A stretch of 64,000 bases of DNA from JBEIGE01 sp040382055 (lineage in GTDB: Bacteria; Pseudomonadota; Gammaproteobacteria; Burkholderiales; Burkholderiaceae_C). The notes beneath the pieces were generated by a model. It was not told the DNA's origin. It saw only the letters and a list, made by a program, of their open reading frames with translations, and ran no database searches. The position numbers and the translations under genes were made by a program. Below, piece after piece: positions 32,189 to 41,085 of the stretch. The stretch is taken from NCBI GenBank assembly GCA_040382055.1, contig JBEIGE010000015.1, positions 8,260 to 72,259 on the forward strand. The letters run 5' to 3'. Each line of letters opens with the position of its first letter. The first letter of the stretch is position 1.

Positions 32189-33163
32189 TCAGTCAATTTT
32201 GACGCCAGCATCCTTCACCAGTTTGCCCCAGAATTTCGCATCTTCAGCCAGGAAAGCCGTGAAGTTCTCTGGCGATGAAGACAAGGACACCTCGGTTCCC
32301 TCGCGGGCAAGTGCCGCTTTGACTGAAGGCTGTTGTAACGCCAGCTGCGTTGCATCAAAAAGCTTTTTGATGATCGGAGCGGGTGTTCCTGCTGGAACAA
32401 AAAAACCATACCAGAACTCAATGGCGTAATCTGGCAGGCCCGCCTCTTTCATGCCGGGCAAATCGGGCACCAGGGCTGTACGCTCGCGGGTGCTCACCGC
32501 CAGTCCACGCAGACGACCGGCTGTCACCATGGGCAACACCGAAGGTGGGGTGCCAAAGGTGAGCTGCGTATCGCCGGCAATGACGGACTGAATCGCGGGA
32601 CCACCTCCCCTGAACGGTATATGAACCATATCGACGCCAGAAATCTGGCTGAACAGGGCAGCACCCAGATGCGGTGCCGAACCATTGCCCGAAGTGGCGT
32701 AGTTCAAGGTACCTGGCGCTTTCTTGGCACGGGCGATCAGATCGCTCACAGACGTGATTCCACTGGCCGGACTGGCTGCAATTACCAAAGGAGAGCTGGT
32801 GACTTTACTTACGGCAAGGAAGTCCCGTGGCGTGTAGCCCAGTTTCGGGTTGAGCGCTGGATTCACGGAAATACTGCTGGGGCTGGCGATGAGAACGGTG
32901 TAACCATCGGGCGCGGACCTTGCCACGGCTTCAGCTGCAATGCTGGAGCCGGCACCGGCCCGGTTCTCAATCACGATGGGCTGGCCCAGTGCGCGCCCCA
33001 GAGAATCGCCCACGGTGCGCGCCACATAGTCAGCAGCGCCACCGGGAGCAAAACCAACCACCAGTTTGATTGGTTTGTTGGGGTAGGCCGAGGTCTGGGC
33101 AAAACCCTGGGCAGGGCCCATGGCGACAACCAGTGAAGCGGCAAGCAGGTACAAGTTCTTCAT
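32189..33163 (-). CDS. Bug family tripartite tricarboxylate transporter receptor
   Basis: A 324-residue periplasmic solute-binding protein with signal peptide (SLVVAMGPAQGFA). The Bug signature is YPNKPIKLVVGFAPGGAADYVAR, then GQPIVIENRAGAGSSIAAEAVA and NPKLGYTPRDFLAVSKV. Bug proteins are very numerous in Burkholderiales and bind carboxylates. The TctA/TctB membrane subunits are not nearby, which is usual. It likely serves the acyl-CoA pathway genes upstream on the same strand. Confidence 0.9.
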   Translation of the reverse strand: MKNLYLLAASLVVAMGPAQGFAQTSAYPNKPIKLVVGFAPGGAADYVARTVGDSLGRALGQPIVIENRAGAGSSIAAEAVARSAPDGYTVLIASPSSISVNPALNPKLGYTPRDFLAVSKVTSSPLVIAASPASGITSVSDLIARAKKAPGTLNYATSGNGSAPHLGAALFSQISGVDMVHIPFRGGGPAIQSVIAGDTQLTFGTPPSVLPMVTAGRLRGLAVSTRERTALVPDLPGMKEAGLPDYAIEFWYGFFVPAGTPAPIIKKLFDATQLALQQPSVKAALAREGTEVSLSSSPENFTAFLAEDAKFWGKLVKDAGVKID

Positions 33164-33229
33164 AAGACAACCTCAGCAAAAATTTGACATGGTCAGAGTT
33201 AACACGCCCGGAATCAGGGTAACAGACGC

Positions 33230-34210
33230 TTAGGGCAACACACGCAACACAATTTTTCCCAAATGGGCGTTCGACTCCATCAGGGATTTTGCTTGCGCCA
33301 ACTCATTGAAAGCAAAAACCTGATCAATGACCGGCTTGATTTTTCCAGCTGCAAACAGTGGCAACACATCGGCCATGAAGCCTGGCAGACCTTGGGCACG
33401 CTGCTCAGGGCTGCGCAGCTTGTTGGAAACGCCATACAGGGTCAGTCGCTTGGCATGCAGGGCTTCAATGTCCATGTCTGCATGGAGCACGCCATCCACA
33501 TAGCCCACGGTGGCCAGACGCCCTTCAAAAGCCAACGCACGCACACACTCGGCAAAGACGGAACCACCTACGCTGTTGACAACCAGGTTAACGCCCTTGC
33601 CCTGGGTAGCCGCGGTGGTGGCATCCAGAAAATCCGGCTTGCGTGTGCAAATGCCCAAATCCAGGCCCAGCAATTTCAATTTTTCCAATTTCGCGGCAGA
33701 ACCGGACGTGCCGATGACTTTGGCGCCCATGGCCTTGGCCAGCTGAATACTGGCAACGCCAACGCCTGAGGAGGCCCCGGTAACCAGCACCCATTCATCC
33801 GCCTTGAGATGACCTTGCTGAACCAGAATGTCATAGACAACCAAAAACGCCAGGGGAATGCTGGCCGCCTCTTCCATACTCAGGCTATCAGGTACGGGCA
33901 TGATCTCGCGCGCGCCCATCAGGACATAGTGTGCAAATGCGCCAGGGCAACGGCCCATGACGCGGTCGCCCGGCTTGACGTGATGAACACCTTCGCCGCA
34001 GCTCACCACCTCGCCAGCAGCTTCCATACCCACGGCCTTGGCAGCACCCCCCGCGCCATGGAGTCCGTGACCCAAAATAAACTCACCCCGGTTCAAGCCA
34101 GCTGCATGCACCCGAACCACTACCTGCTGGGAACCCGGCTTGGGAATATCCATCTCTCGCAGCTCAAGCTCAGCGTGCCCCTCTTTGACTTGCATCCAAT
34201 ACGATTTCAT
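33230..34210 (-). CDS. Zinc-free MDR quinone oxidoreductase / alcohol dehydrogenase-like
   Basis: A 326-residue medium-chain reductase. The N-terminal GroES-like domain has VRVHAAGLNRGEFILG and AGEVVSCGEGVHHVKPGDRVMG. The nucleotide site is VLVTGASSGVGVASIQLAKAMGA. The lack of the catalytic zinc cysteine/histidine set points to a quinone-oxidoreductase-type NADPH enzyme. Start ATG 34210. It lies 47 bp after the stop codon of the enoyl-CoA hydratase gene. Confidence 0.85.
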   Translation of the reverse strand: MKSYWMQVKEGHAELELREMDIPKPGSQQVVVRVHAAGLNRGEFILGHGLHGAGGAAKAVGMEAAGEVVSCGEGVHHVKPGDRVMGRCPGAFAHYVLMGAREIMPVPDSLSMEEAASIPLAFLVVYDILVQQGHLKADEWVLVTGASSGVGVASIQLAKAMGAKVIGTSGSAAKLEKLKLLGLDLGICTRKPDFLDATTAATQGKGVNLVVNSVGGSVFAECVRALAFEGRLATVGYVDGVLHADMDIEALHAKRLTLYGVSNKLRSPEQRAQGLPGFMADVLPLFAAGKIKPVIDQVFAFNELAQAKSLMESNAHLGKIVLRVLP

Positions 34211-34257
34211 CCGCTTATCCTTTGTAGGTTGACAACTCAAGTGCGCCTGCAGAGAGC

Positions 34258-35067
34258 TCAAACGCCCCTGAATACAGGCTTTCTTTTTTCCATGAAGGCT
34301 TTTCGACCTTCGGCATAGTCTTCGCTCTCAAAGCAGCCTTTGATCAGCGACTGGCACAACTCACGGTTCAGGTCTGCAGACGGTTTCATGATTTCAGCCG
34401 TAATCGCCTTGCCCGCCTGCACCGTGAGCGGCGCGTTGGCCGCAAGGGCGCTGGTGTACTCTTGCAGCAGCGCGTCGAGCTGGTCAGCTTCGCAAACACG
34501 GGAAACCAGGCCCAAGGATTTGGCCTCTGCCGCATCGATTTTGCGTGCCGTAAAGAACAGGTCTTTGGCAGCACCCGGTCCGATCAGATCGACCAGGTTT
34601 TTCATGGCGGAATACCGGTAACCCAAGCCCAAGCGGGCTGCTGGAATTGAAAAGACAGAATCTGAAGAAGCAATCCGGATATCGCAACTGATCGCCACAT
34701 TGACGCCGCCACCTATGCAATAGCCCCGGATGCACGACAAGGTGGGTTTACTGAATTGGTAGATCCCCATCAGCGCGTTTTCGGCCATGGCCTCGTAGGT
34801 GCTGACAGCCTCCCGGGCGGCTCGCATGTCTTCAAATTGCGAAATGTCTGCACCGGACACAAACGCCTTCTCCCCAGCGCCGGAAAAAACCACCAGGCGA
34901 ATGTCAGCGTCGGCCTGGGCCGTTGCGAGCAGGGCCGGTATGGCTTGCCACATGTCCACTGACAGGGCATTGTGCCGGGCCGGGTTGTTGAAACGAATGT
35001 GCAGCGTTGATGCGTCTTTCCAGACCTGAACACGCTCGGTGGGTGATTGATAGACAAGACTTGACAT
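34258..35067 (-). CDS. Enoyl-CoA hydratase/isomerase family protein
   Basis: A 269-residue crotonase. The oxyanion-hole segments are FSGAGEKAFVSGADISQFED and CIRGYCIGGGVNVAISCDIRIAS, with RLGLGYRYSAMKNLVDLIG. One of the usual catalytic glutamates appears to be missing or shifted, so the reaction (hydration, isomerisation or hydrolysis) cannot be fixed. The start codon overlaps the CoA-transferase stop by one base (TGATG), so the two are translated together. Confidence 0.88.
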   Translation of the reverse strand: MSSLVYQSPTERVQVWKDASTLHIRFNNPARHNALSVDMWQAIPALLATAQADADIRLVVFSGAGEKAFVSGADISQFEDMRAAREAVSTYEAMAENALMGIYQFSKPTLSCIRGYCIGGGVNVAISCDIRIASSDSVFSIPAARLGLGYRYSAMKNLVDLIGPGAAKDLFFTARKIDAAEAKSLGLVSRVCEADQLDALLQEYTSALAANAPLTVQAGKAITAEIMKPSADLNRELCQSLIKGCFESEDYAEGRKAFMEKRKPVFRGV

Positions 35068-36257
35068 CAGTAGACTCCGGTTGATTTCATGCGTTGAAGG
35101 TCCTCGGCGGTCAAGCCCAGTTCACCCAGGATCTCTTCGGTATGTTCGCCACGTCGCGGCGCAGCACGTGCGATGGTGCTGGGCGTGCGTTCCAGTTGAA
35201 CCGGCTGTCCTACCAGTCGTTGCAGCCCCTGGGTGTTGGATACCACCTCATGCACCATGCCCAGATGCTGAACCTGTGGCTCTTCAAACACTTCCTGCAG
35301 GTTGTTGATATGTCCGCAGGCAACGCCCCCTTCATTCAGGGCCTTGATCCAGTAAGACCGGTCCTGCAGGCTCAAGCGCCGGTTGATTTCTGCATTCAAG
35401 CTGTCACGGTTGACTGAGCGCCCCATTTTGTCCTTGTAGCGCTCGTCGGTCACCCACTCAGGAGCACCCAGAATGTCGCAGAAACGCTCCCAGATTTTGG
35501 AGCCGAAGACGGCGATATTCATATAGCCATCCCGGGCTTTGTAAACGCCCGTTGGAATACTGGTGGGATGAAAATTGCCCGCCTGGCTGGCAACTTCGCC
35601 ATCAATCAACCAGCGCGACGTCTGAAAGTCCATCATGTAGACCATAGACTCCAACAACGAGGTGTGCAGCCATTGCCCCTTGCCTGAGGCCTCACGCTCC
35701 AGCAATGCAACCAGAATGCCTTGTGCAGCAAAAATACCGGCGCACAGGTCTGCAATGGGTATGCCCACGCGCATGGGGCCCTGCCCAGCCATACCCGTGA
35801 CGGACATCAAGCCACCCATGCCCTGGGCGATCTGGTCAAAACCCGGACGGGATGCCAGCGGCCCGGTCTGGCCAAAACCGGAAATACTGGCATAGACCAG
35901 GCCGGGGTTGTCTTTGCACAGGGTGTCGTAATCGATACCCAGCCGGAACTTCACATCGGGCCGGAAATTTTCTACCACCACGTCCGCACCGGCAATCAGC
36001 TTTTTCAGCACGCTGATGCCTTCGGGCTCTTTCAGGTTGAGGGTAATGGAGCGCTTGTTGCGGTGCGTGTACTGGTAATCAGACCCATCCTGCCCGCCCA
36101 GCGTGTCGTCACCCCGCATGTGCTCGGGCATCTGCACCTGCACAACATCAGCGCCCCAATCAGCCAGCTGGCGGCAGGCCGTGGGGCCGGCTCGGACCTG
36201 GGTCAGGTCTATGACACGAAAGCGCTGGAGTGCAGCAGATGCTGGCTGGTGGGGCAT
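35067..36257 (-). CDS. CaiB/BaiF family (class III) CoA transferase
   Basis: A 396-residue class III CoA transferase. RVIDLTQVRAGPTACRQLADWGADVVQVQ is the N-terminal signature. NKRSITLNLKEPEG, FRPDVKFRLGIDYDTL and MRVGIPIADLCAGIFAAQG follow; the last contains the catalytic aspartate. It moves CoA between acids; formyl- or succinyl-type donors are common. Start ATG 36257 removes a 17-codon extension. First gene of the CoA-transferase, hydratase, quinone-oxidoreductase and Bug unit, suggesting uptake and beta-oxidation-like breakdown of an unknown acid. Confidence 0.88.
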   Translation of the reverse strand: MPHQPASAALQRFRVIDLTQVRAGPTACRQLADWGADVVQVQMPEHMRGDDTLGGQDGSDYQYTHRNKRSITLNLKEPEGISVLKKLIAGADVVVENFRPDVKFRLGIDYDTLCKDNPGLVYASISGFGQTGPLASRPGFDQIAQGMGGLMSVTGMAGQGPMRVGIPIADLCAGIFAAQGILVALLEREASGKGQWLHTSLLESMVYMMDFQTSRWLIDGEVASQAGNFHPTSIPTGVYKARDGYMNIAVFGSKIWERFCDILGAPEWVTDERYKDKMGRSVNRDSLNAEINRRLSLQDRSYWIKALNEGGVACGHINNLQEVFEEPQVQHLGMVHEVVSNTQGLQRLVGQPVQLERTPSTIARAAPRRGEHTEEILGELGLTAEDLQRMKSTGVY

Positions 36258-36329
36258 GGTTGGAATCCAAGTCTGATTAATTCGAATAGGACAGATTGTG
36301 CCTCCCATTTTTCAGAAAGATAATGAGGC

Positions 36330-38396
36330 ATGCTGAACGAAACCCAAGGCAAATCACTTTCGCAACTCATTGAAGAGCTGCGAACTTACCAATCCGAACT
36401 CGAAACCCAGAACGAGGCACTGAGGTACAGCCGGATCGCGGCTGAAGGCGCTTCAGAACGGTTTGAATCCCTGTTCTCCAAGGTGCCGCTGGCGCTGATG
36501 GTGGTCGACGAGCTGGGCATGGTGGTTCAAAGCAACAGCATGGCACTGCGGCTGTTCAGACCCCTTGAACACGACCCGCCGCTGAACTTTTTGATTCCCC
36601 TGGTAGACGCCCAGCATGTCAGTCGGGTCGAGCAGAAGTTTGAGCAGGCACGACGCGAGGGCAAATGCGAAATCACCGAGGTTGTTTTTTCGCGCGGGTC
36701 TGAGGGCTTTTTCACGGGCGATCTGCACATGGCTCGCATTGAGTACTCGCAAGACGAACTCGCACATTTCATCTGCGCCATCGTTGATCAGACCCCCTTG
36801 CTGTCCGAGCGGCAGGCCCTGACAGAGAGTGCCTCCGAGCTCAAGCAACGCAATAGCGAATTGCGTCAGAGTGAAAATCGAATGGCGGCCATCATCAACT
36901 CGTCCCTTGACGCCATCATCTGCGTGGGAACTGATCTGCGCATCACGGTATTCAACCCGGCTGCAGCCACCTTGTTCGAGTGCACCGAAAGCGAGGCACT
37001 GAACTCCTCGCTGTCCCGTTTCTTGCCCGACGCCATAAACGTCATCTCTGCCACCCAGGCTGGCAACCACACTTTGCTGGGAGAAATGACCGGTTTTGCT
37101 GCCAGTGGCAAAACCCTGGCGCTCGAAGTGAGTACCTCCTGTGAACGTCAGGTACTGGGCAATGTGACCACCGTTTTTGCCCGTGACCTGACCGCTCGCA
37201 AGGCCATGGAACGGCAACGGGACACGCTGGAAGCCCAGCTTCGGGAGTCCCAAAAAATGCAGGCTGTTGGCACCATGGCTGGTGGTATTGCGCATGATTT
37301 CAACAATATTCTTGGCGCAATTTTGGGTAATGTGGAACTGGCCAAACAAGATGTCGATAAAAACTCCAACGCCCGGGTCAGCCTGACCGAGATTGAAAAA
37401 GCCGGCAGACGTGCCAGAGACCTCGTGAGCCAAATCCTGGCCTTCAGCCGCAACGAATCCAAGCAACGCCTGCCCGTCAATCTGGAAGACGTGGTGCTGG
37501 AAACGATACGCCTGGTTCAGGTGACCTTGCCCGCTGATATTGATTTGAAGGTGGATCTGGCCACTGATGTCCCCGCCATCCTGGCTGACTCCACCCAGGT
37601 ACAGCAGGCTCTATTGAACCTGTGCACCAACGCCGTCCACGCCATAGGCACGCAAGGCGGCTCTATCCGCATCCAGTTGGAGAAGTCACAGCTTGCAGAC
37701 CTTGAGGCCGACAAGCTTGGATTAGCTCTTGGCGTCTATGCAAAACTCACTGTCTCAGACACTGGCGAGGGGATGGACAAGGATACCTTGCAGCGAATCT
37801 TCGAGCCCTTTTTCACCACCAAACAGGTCGGCCAGGGAACAGGCCTGGGCCTGGCTGTGGTTCATGGCGTGATGCGGACGCATTCCGGGTCAGTTGATGT
37901 GCGCAGCACCAAGGGTCAGGGCAGCACATTCACGCTGTTTTTTCCTGCCCTGGAGCTGGAATTGCCTGTCGAGCCCATGAGAGACACGGACAAGACCCAC
38001 CCCGATGCCAGTGGCGAGGGCAAGCACGTGATGTATGTGGATGACGACCAAGCCCTGGTTTTCCTGATTGAGCGCGCCCTGGGCAGAAGGGGCTTCCAGG
38101 TAAGCAGCTTCACTGACCCCAGGATGGCCATTGAGGCCCTGCGCGCCAACCCTGAAACCTACGACCTGCTGGTGACCGACTACAACATGCCGGGCTTCAG
38201 CGGCATTGATGTGCTGCGGGAAGCGCACCTGATCCGGGCTGACCTGCCCGTTGCCCTGGCATCGGGTTATGTCACGCCCGAGATCGAAAATGCAGCCATG
38301 GCCGAAGGTGCGCGTGCACTGATTCACAAGCCCAACGACGTCAGCGAGCTCTGCGACACCATGCATAGACTGATGCGCAGCCCCCTCAACACCTGA
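36330..38396 (+). CDS. PAS-containing hybrid histidine kinase with receiver domain
   Basis: A 688-residue cytoplasmic sensor kinase. A coiled-coil start (SQLIEELRTYQSELETQNEAL) precedes two PAS-like domains (about 45-165 and 185-295). The H-box GGIAHDFNNILG has H322, the N-box is LLNLCTNAVHAIG, and the G-box DTGEGMDKDTLQRIFEPFFTTK. The C-terminal receiver starts MYVDDDQALVFL, with phosphoacceptor D617 in TDYNMPGFSG. No transmembrane segment is seen and no separate regulator is adjacent, so it is an orphan hybrid kinase. Its stop is 2 bp before the pseudouridine synthase gene. Confidence 0.93.
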   Translation: MLNETQGKSLSQLIEELRTYQSELETQNEALRYSRIAAEGASERFESLFSKVPLALMVVDELGMVVQSNSMALRLFRPLEHDPPLNFLIPLVDAQHVSRVEQKFEQARREGKCEITEVVFSRGSEGFFTGDLHMARIEYSQDELAHFICAIVDQTPLLSERQALTESASELKQRNSELRQSENRMAAIINSSLDAIICVGTDLRITVFNPAAATLFECTESEALNSSLSRFLPDAINVISATQAGNHTLLGEMTGFAASGKTLALEVSTSCERQVLGNVTTVFARDLTARKAMERQRDTLEAQLRESQKMQAVGTMAGGIAHDFNNILGAILGNVELAKQDVDKNSNARVSLTEIEKAGRRARDLVSQILAFSRNESKQRLPVNLEDVVLETIRLVQVTLPADIDLKVDLATDVPAILADSTQVQQALLNLCTNAVHAIGTQGGSIRIQLEKSQLADLEADKLGLALGVYAKLTVSDTGEGMDKDTLQRIFEPFFTTKQVGQGTGLGLAVVHGVMRTHSGSVDVRSTKGQGSTFTLFFPALELELPVEPMRDTDKTHPDASGEGKHVMYVDDDQALVFLIERALGRRGFQVSSFTDPRMAIEALRANPETYDLLVTDYNMPGFSGIDVLREAHLIRADLPVALASGYVTPEIENAAMAEGARALIHKPNDVSELCDTMHRLMRSPLNT

Positions 38397-38398
38397 CC

Positions 38399-39070
38399 AT
38401 GCCTTCAGATGCCCAGGCCGGCAACATTGACGTGCTCTATGTTGACGACGCGCTTGTTTTTCTGAACAAACCCGCTGGCCTGTTATCTGTTCCCGGCAAA
38501 GGCGAAAACAAGCAGGACTGCCTGAGTACCCGGGTGCAACAGGTCTATCCGGATGCACGGGTGGTTCACCGGCTGGACATGGCGACTTCGGGTGTACTGC
38601 TGATGGCACGTGGGCTTGAGATGCAACGTACCCTGAGCCGGGCATTTGCAGAGCGCCAGGTTCACAAACGTTACAAAGCCATCGTCCATGGAACGCTGTT
38701 GCCCCCGGACTCAGGCTGGGGGCTGATCGACCTGCAGATTGCAGTGGATTGGCCCAGAAGGCCTGTGCGCATCATTGACACGGCCAACGGAAAACCCAGC
38801 ACCACCCGCTGGCGGGTGCTGGACCATTTCAAGCACGCCACAGGACCCACCACAGGTGTTGAGCTCGAACCGATGACCGGCCGTTCCCACCAGCTCAGGG
38901 TGCATCTGCAGGCCATCGGGCACGCCATTGTGGGGGATGCCCTATACCCCCAGATGTCATCGCCAAGCTCAGCGGCAAGTCACCGACTGTTGCTCCATGC
39001 CTGCGAATTGGCGCTGCGACACCCTGTGCATGGACATCAAGTTGTTGTCCGCTGCGAAGCTGATTTTTGA
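38399..39070 (+). CDS. RluA family RNA pseudouridine synthase
   Basis: A 223-residue pseudouridine synthase. The catalytic motif RVVHRLDMATSGVLL has D60. It also has FLNKPAGLLSVPGK at the N-terminus and the C-terminal LEPMTGRSHQLRVHLQAIGH. Length and lack of an S4 domain fit the RluA/TruC subgroup, which modifies rRNA and tRNA. The exact site is not determined. It begins just after the kinase stop codon, so it is probably co-transcribed. Confidence 0.92.
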   Translation: MPSDAQAGNIDVLYVDDALVFLNKPAGLLSVPGKGENKQDCLSTRVQQVYPDARVVHRLDMATSGVLLMARGLEMQRTLSRAFAERQVHKRYKAIVHGTLLPPDSGWGLIDLQIAVDWPRRPVRIIDTANGKPSTTRWRVLDHFKHATGPTTGVELEPMTGRSHQLRVHLQAIGHAIVGDALYPQMSSPSSAASHRLLLHACELALRHPVHGHQVVVRCEADF

Positions 39071-39145
39071 AATGGTAAGTTCAGTGCCAGCATTCAAGCG
39101 CAAACTCGCGCAAACCAAACCCGATTTCAACCTGAGGAGATAAAC

Positions 39146-40333
39146 ATGAGCCGTGAAGTTGTTGTTGTCAGTGCTGTGCGCACCGCTATTGGAACCTTTG
39201 GCGGAAGCCTCAAAGATACGCCCCCCATTGATCTGGCAGCGCTGGTGATTCGTGAAAGTCTGGCCCGTGCCGGCACAGACGGCAAAGATGTGGGCCATGT
39301 GGTGCTGGGTCATGTGGTCAATACCGAGCCCCGGGACATGTATTTGTCTCGCGTCGCTGCCATCCAGGGCGGATGCGCCGAGGGAACACCCGCCTTCAAC
39401 GTCAACCGGCTGTGCGGCTCGGGCCTGCAGGCGATTGTCTCGGCCAGCCAGGCCATCCTTCTCGGTGATTGCGATGTGGCGATTGGCTGCGGCGCGGAAA
39501 ACATGAGCCGGGCACCCTTTGCCTCGCTCAATATGCGCTGGGGTGCCCGCATGGGTGACACCAAAATGACCGACATGATGATTGGTGCCCTGCACGATCC
39601 TTTTCACAACATCCACATGGGCGTGACCGCAGAGAACATCGCCAGCAAGTGGGGGATTACCCGCGACATGCAGGACGCACTGGCCGTAGAAAGCCACAAC
39701 CGGGCTCAGCGCGCTACCGAGGCAGGCTACTTTGTCGATCAGATTGTCCCGGTCGTCCTGAAAAGCAAAAAAGGGGATGTGAACTTTGTCAGCGATGAAC
39801 ATTTCCGGGCCAACTGCACGCTGGCTGACATGGCCAAGCTCAAACCGGTTTTTGCCAAGGACAACGGCACCGTGACCGCCGGCAACGCCTCGGGCATCAA
39901 CGATGCTGCAGCCGCCGTGGTGATGATGGAAGCAGACACCGCCAAAGCCCGGGGGCTCAAGCCGCTGGCACGTCTGGTGGCTTATGCCCACGCCGGTGTG
40001 GACCCGAAATACATGGGTATCGGCCCGGTTCCGGCGACTCAGCTGGCCCTGAAAAAAGCCGGCCTGAGCGTGAATGACCTAGACGTGATTGAAGCCAATG
40101 AAGCGTTTGCGGCGCAGGCCTGTGCCGTGACCAAAGACCTGGGGCTGGACCCGGCCAAGGTCAACCCCAATGGCTCCGGAATTTCATTGGGCCACCCCAT
40201 CGGGGCCACAGGTGCGCTGATCACCGTCAAGGCGCTGCATGAACTCCAGCGCATACAAGGCCGCTATGCCCTGGTCACCATGTGCATAGGCGGCGGGCAA
40301 GGCATTGCCGCCATTTTTGAACGGGCGCGCTAA
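39146..40333 (+). CDS. bktB: Beta-ketothiolase / acetyl-CoA acetyltransferase (BktB-like)
   Basis: A 395-residue thiolase catalysing reversible condensation of acyl-CoA units. C90 in NRLCGSGLQA is the nucleophile, H350 is in SLGHPIGATGA, and C380 is in TMCIGGGQG. The sequence is very close to BktB of Cupriavidus necator as I recall it, including VRTAIGTFGGSLKD and EPRDMYLSRVAA, which suggests a role in polyhydroxyalkanoate synthesis or beta-oxidation. No phaC or phaB is in the window. A ribosome-binding site GAGGAG lies just upstream. The stop codon overlaps the converging oxygenase stop. Confidence 0.92.
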   Translation: MSREVVVVSAVRTAIGTFGGSLKDTPPIDLAALVIRESLARAGTDGKDVGHVVLGHVVNTEPRDMYLSRVAAIQGGCAEGTPAFNVNRLCGSGLQAIVSASQAILLGDCDVAIGCGAENMSRAPFASLNMRWGARMGDTKMTDMMIGALHDPFHNIHMGVTAENIASKWGITRDMQDALAVESHNRAQRATEAGYFVDQIVPVVLKSKKGDVNFVSDEHFRANCTLADMAKLKPVFAKDNGTVTAGNASGINDAAAAVVMMEADTAKARGLKPLARLVAYAHAGVDPKYMGIGPVPATQLALKKAGLSVNDLDVIEANEAFAAQACAVTKDLGLDPAKVNPNGSGISLGHPIGATGALITVKALHELQRIQGRYALVTMCIGGGQGIAAIFERAR

Positions 40334-41085
40334 GTTGCGCTGATCCCCTGAAAACCATTGGCCCTGAAGGTCAGAACCAGCGTATCGCGATAGCCACCGG
40401 GCACGCTCGCATCGGCGGGCTGGATCGGTGTTGACTCATGGATGATGCGGGAATCATCCAGCAGAAGTACAGACCAGGGGTCGGTCAATGTAAAGCGCTG
40501 GCCAGCCGGCCCCGTGGCGTCAAAAACACGGGTTTCGCCGCCTTTGACTGCCTGTCTTTCAAGTAAAAAAACAGCCACCAGATCCACACCGTCCCGATGG
40601 GCTCCCTCGGGCGTGGGCCGGCCTATGCCATCGGTGGTATCAATACGGAATTGATGGGCCTCAACGAACCAGGGCTGCTCACCTTTGAGGCCGGAGCACA
40701 CCAACCCCAACCAGCGGATCAGGCTGATCCAGGCGGCGTTCGCGCCGAGCGCAGGGCTGACGGGGTCAAACCACCGCTGCATGCCGCCATGCAGCGCGTT
40801 GTATTCCACCGGTTGCCAATGGGCCCGGTGGGGGACTGGCACTACAGCGCCATTGTGGGTGGTGTAACAACTGTGGCGTCGCCTGCGGTAACGCCCGCCA
40901 TCTTTGAGATGGGCATCAGCCGGCAAGTCATTCCAGAACCGGTTGAGCTGCAGCAAATCGTCGCGCAAGACGCCTGCCTGTTGAGCCACGTCGCTGCCAC
41001 TCAAGATGGCATAACCGTTTGTTTTGAGAATCTGGTCAAGTTCACCCGTATCAACCAGCACGGGGGGGAGAATCAGCTCAGACAC
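40330..41085 (-). CDS. 2OG-Fe(II) dioxygenase family protein
   Basis: About 251 residues. The iron ligands appear as H-x-D in PEGAHRDGVDLVAVFLL and the distal histidine in DDSRIIHESTPIQ, with the 2-oxoglutarate arginine in YRDTLVLTFRANG. Homologues hydroxylate free amino acids. The start is uncertain: GTG 41085 overlaps the LLM gene stop, while a frame from 41142 would overlap it more. Convergent with bktB, sharing three bases of stop codon. Confidence 0.72.
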   Translation of the reverse strand: MSELILPPVLVDTGELDQILKTNGYAILSGSDVAQQAGVLRDDLLQLNRFWNDLPADAHLKDGGRYRRRRHSCYTTHNGAVVPVPHRAHWQPVEYNALHGGMQRWFDPVSPALGANAAWISLIRWLGLVCSGLKGEQPWFVEAHQFRIDTTDGIGRPTPEGAHRDGVDLVAVFLLERQAVKGGETRVFDATGPAGQRFTLTDPWSVLLLDDSRIIHESTPIQPADASVPGGYRDTLVLTFRANGFQGISAT

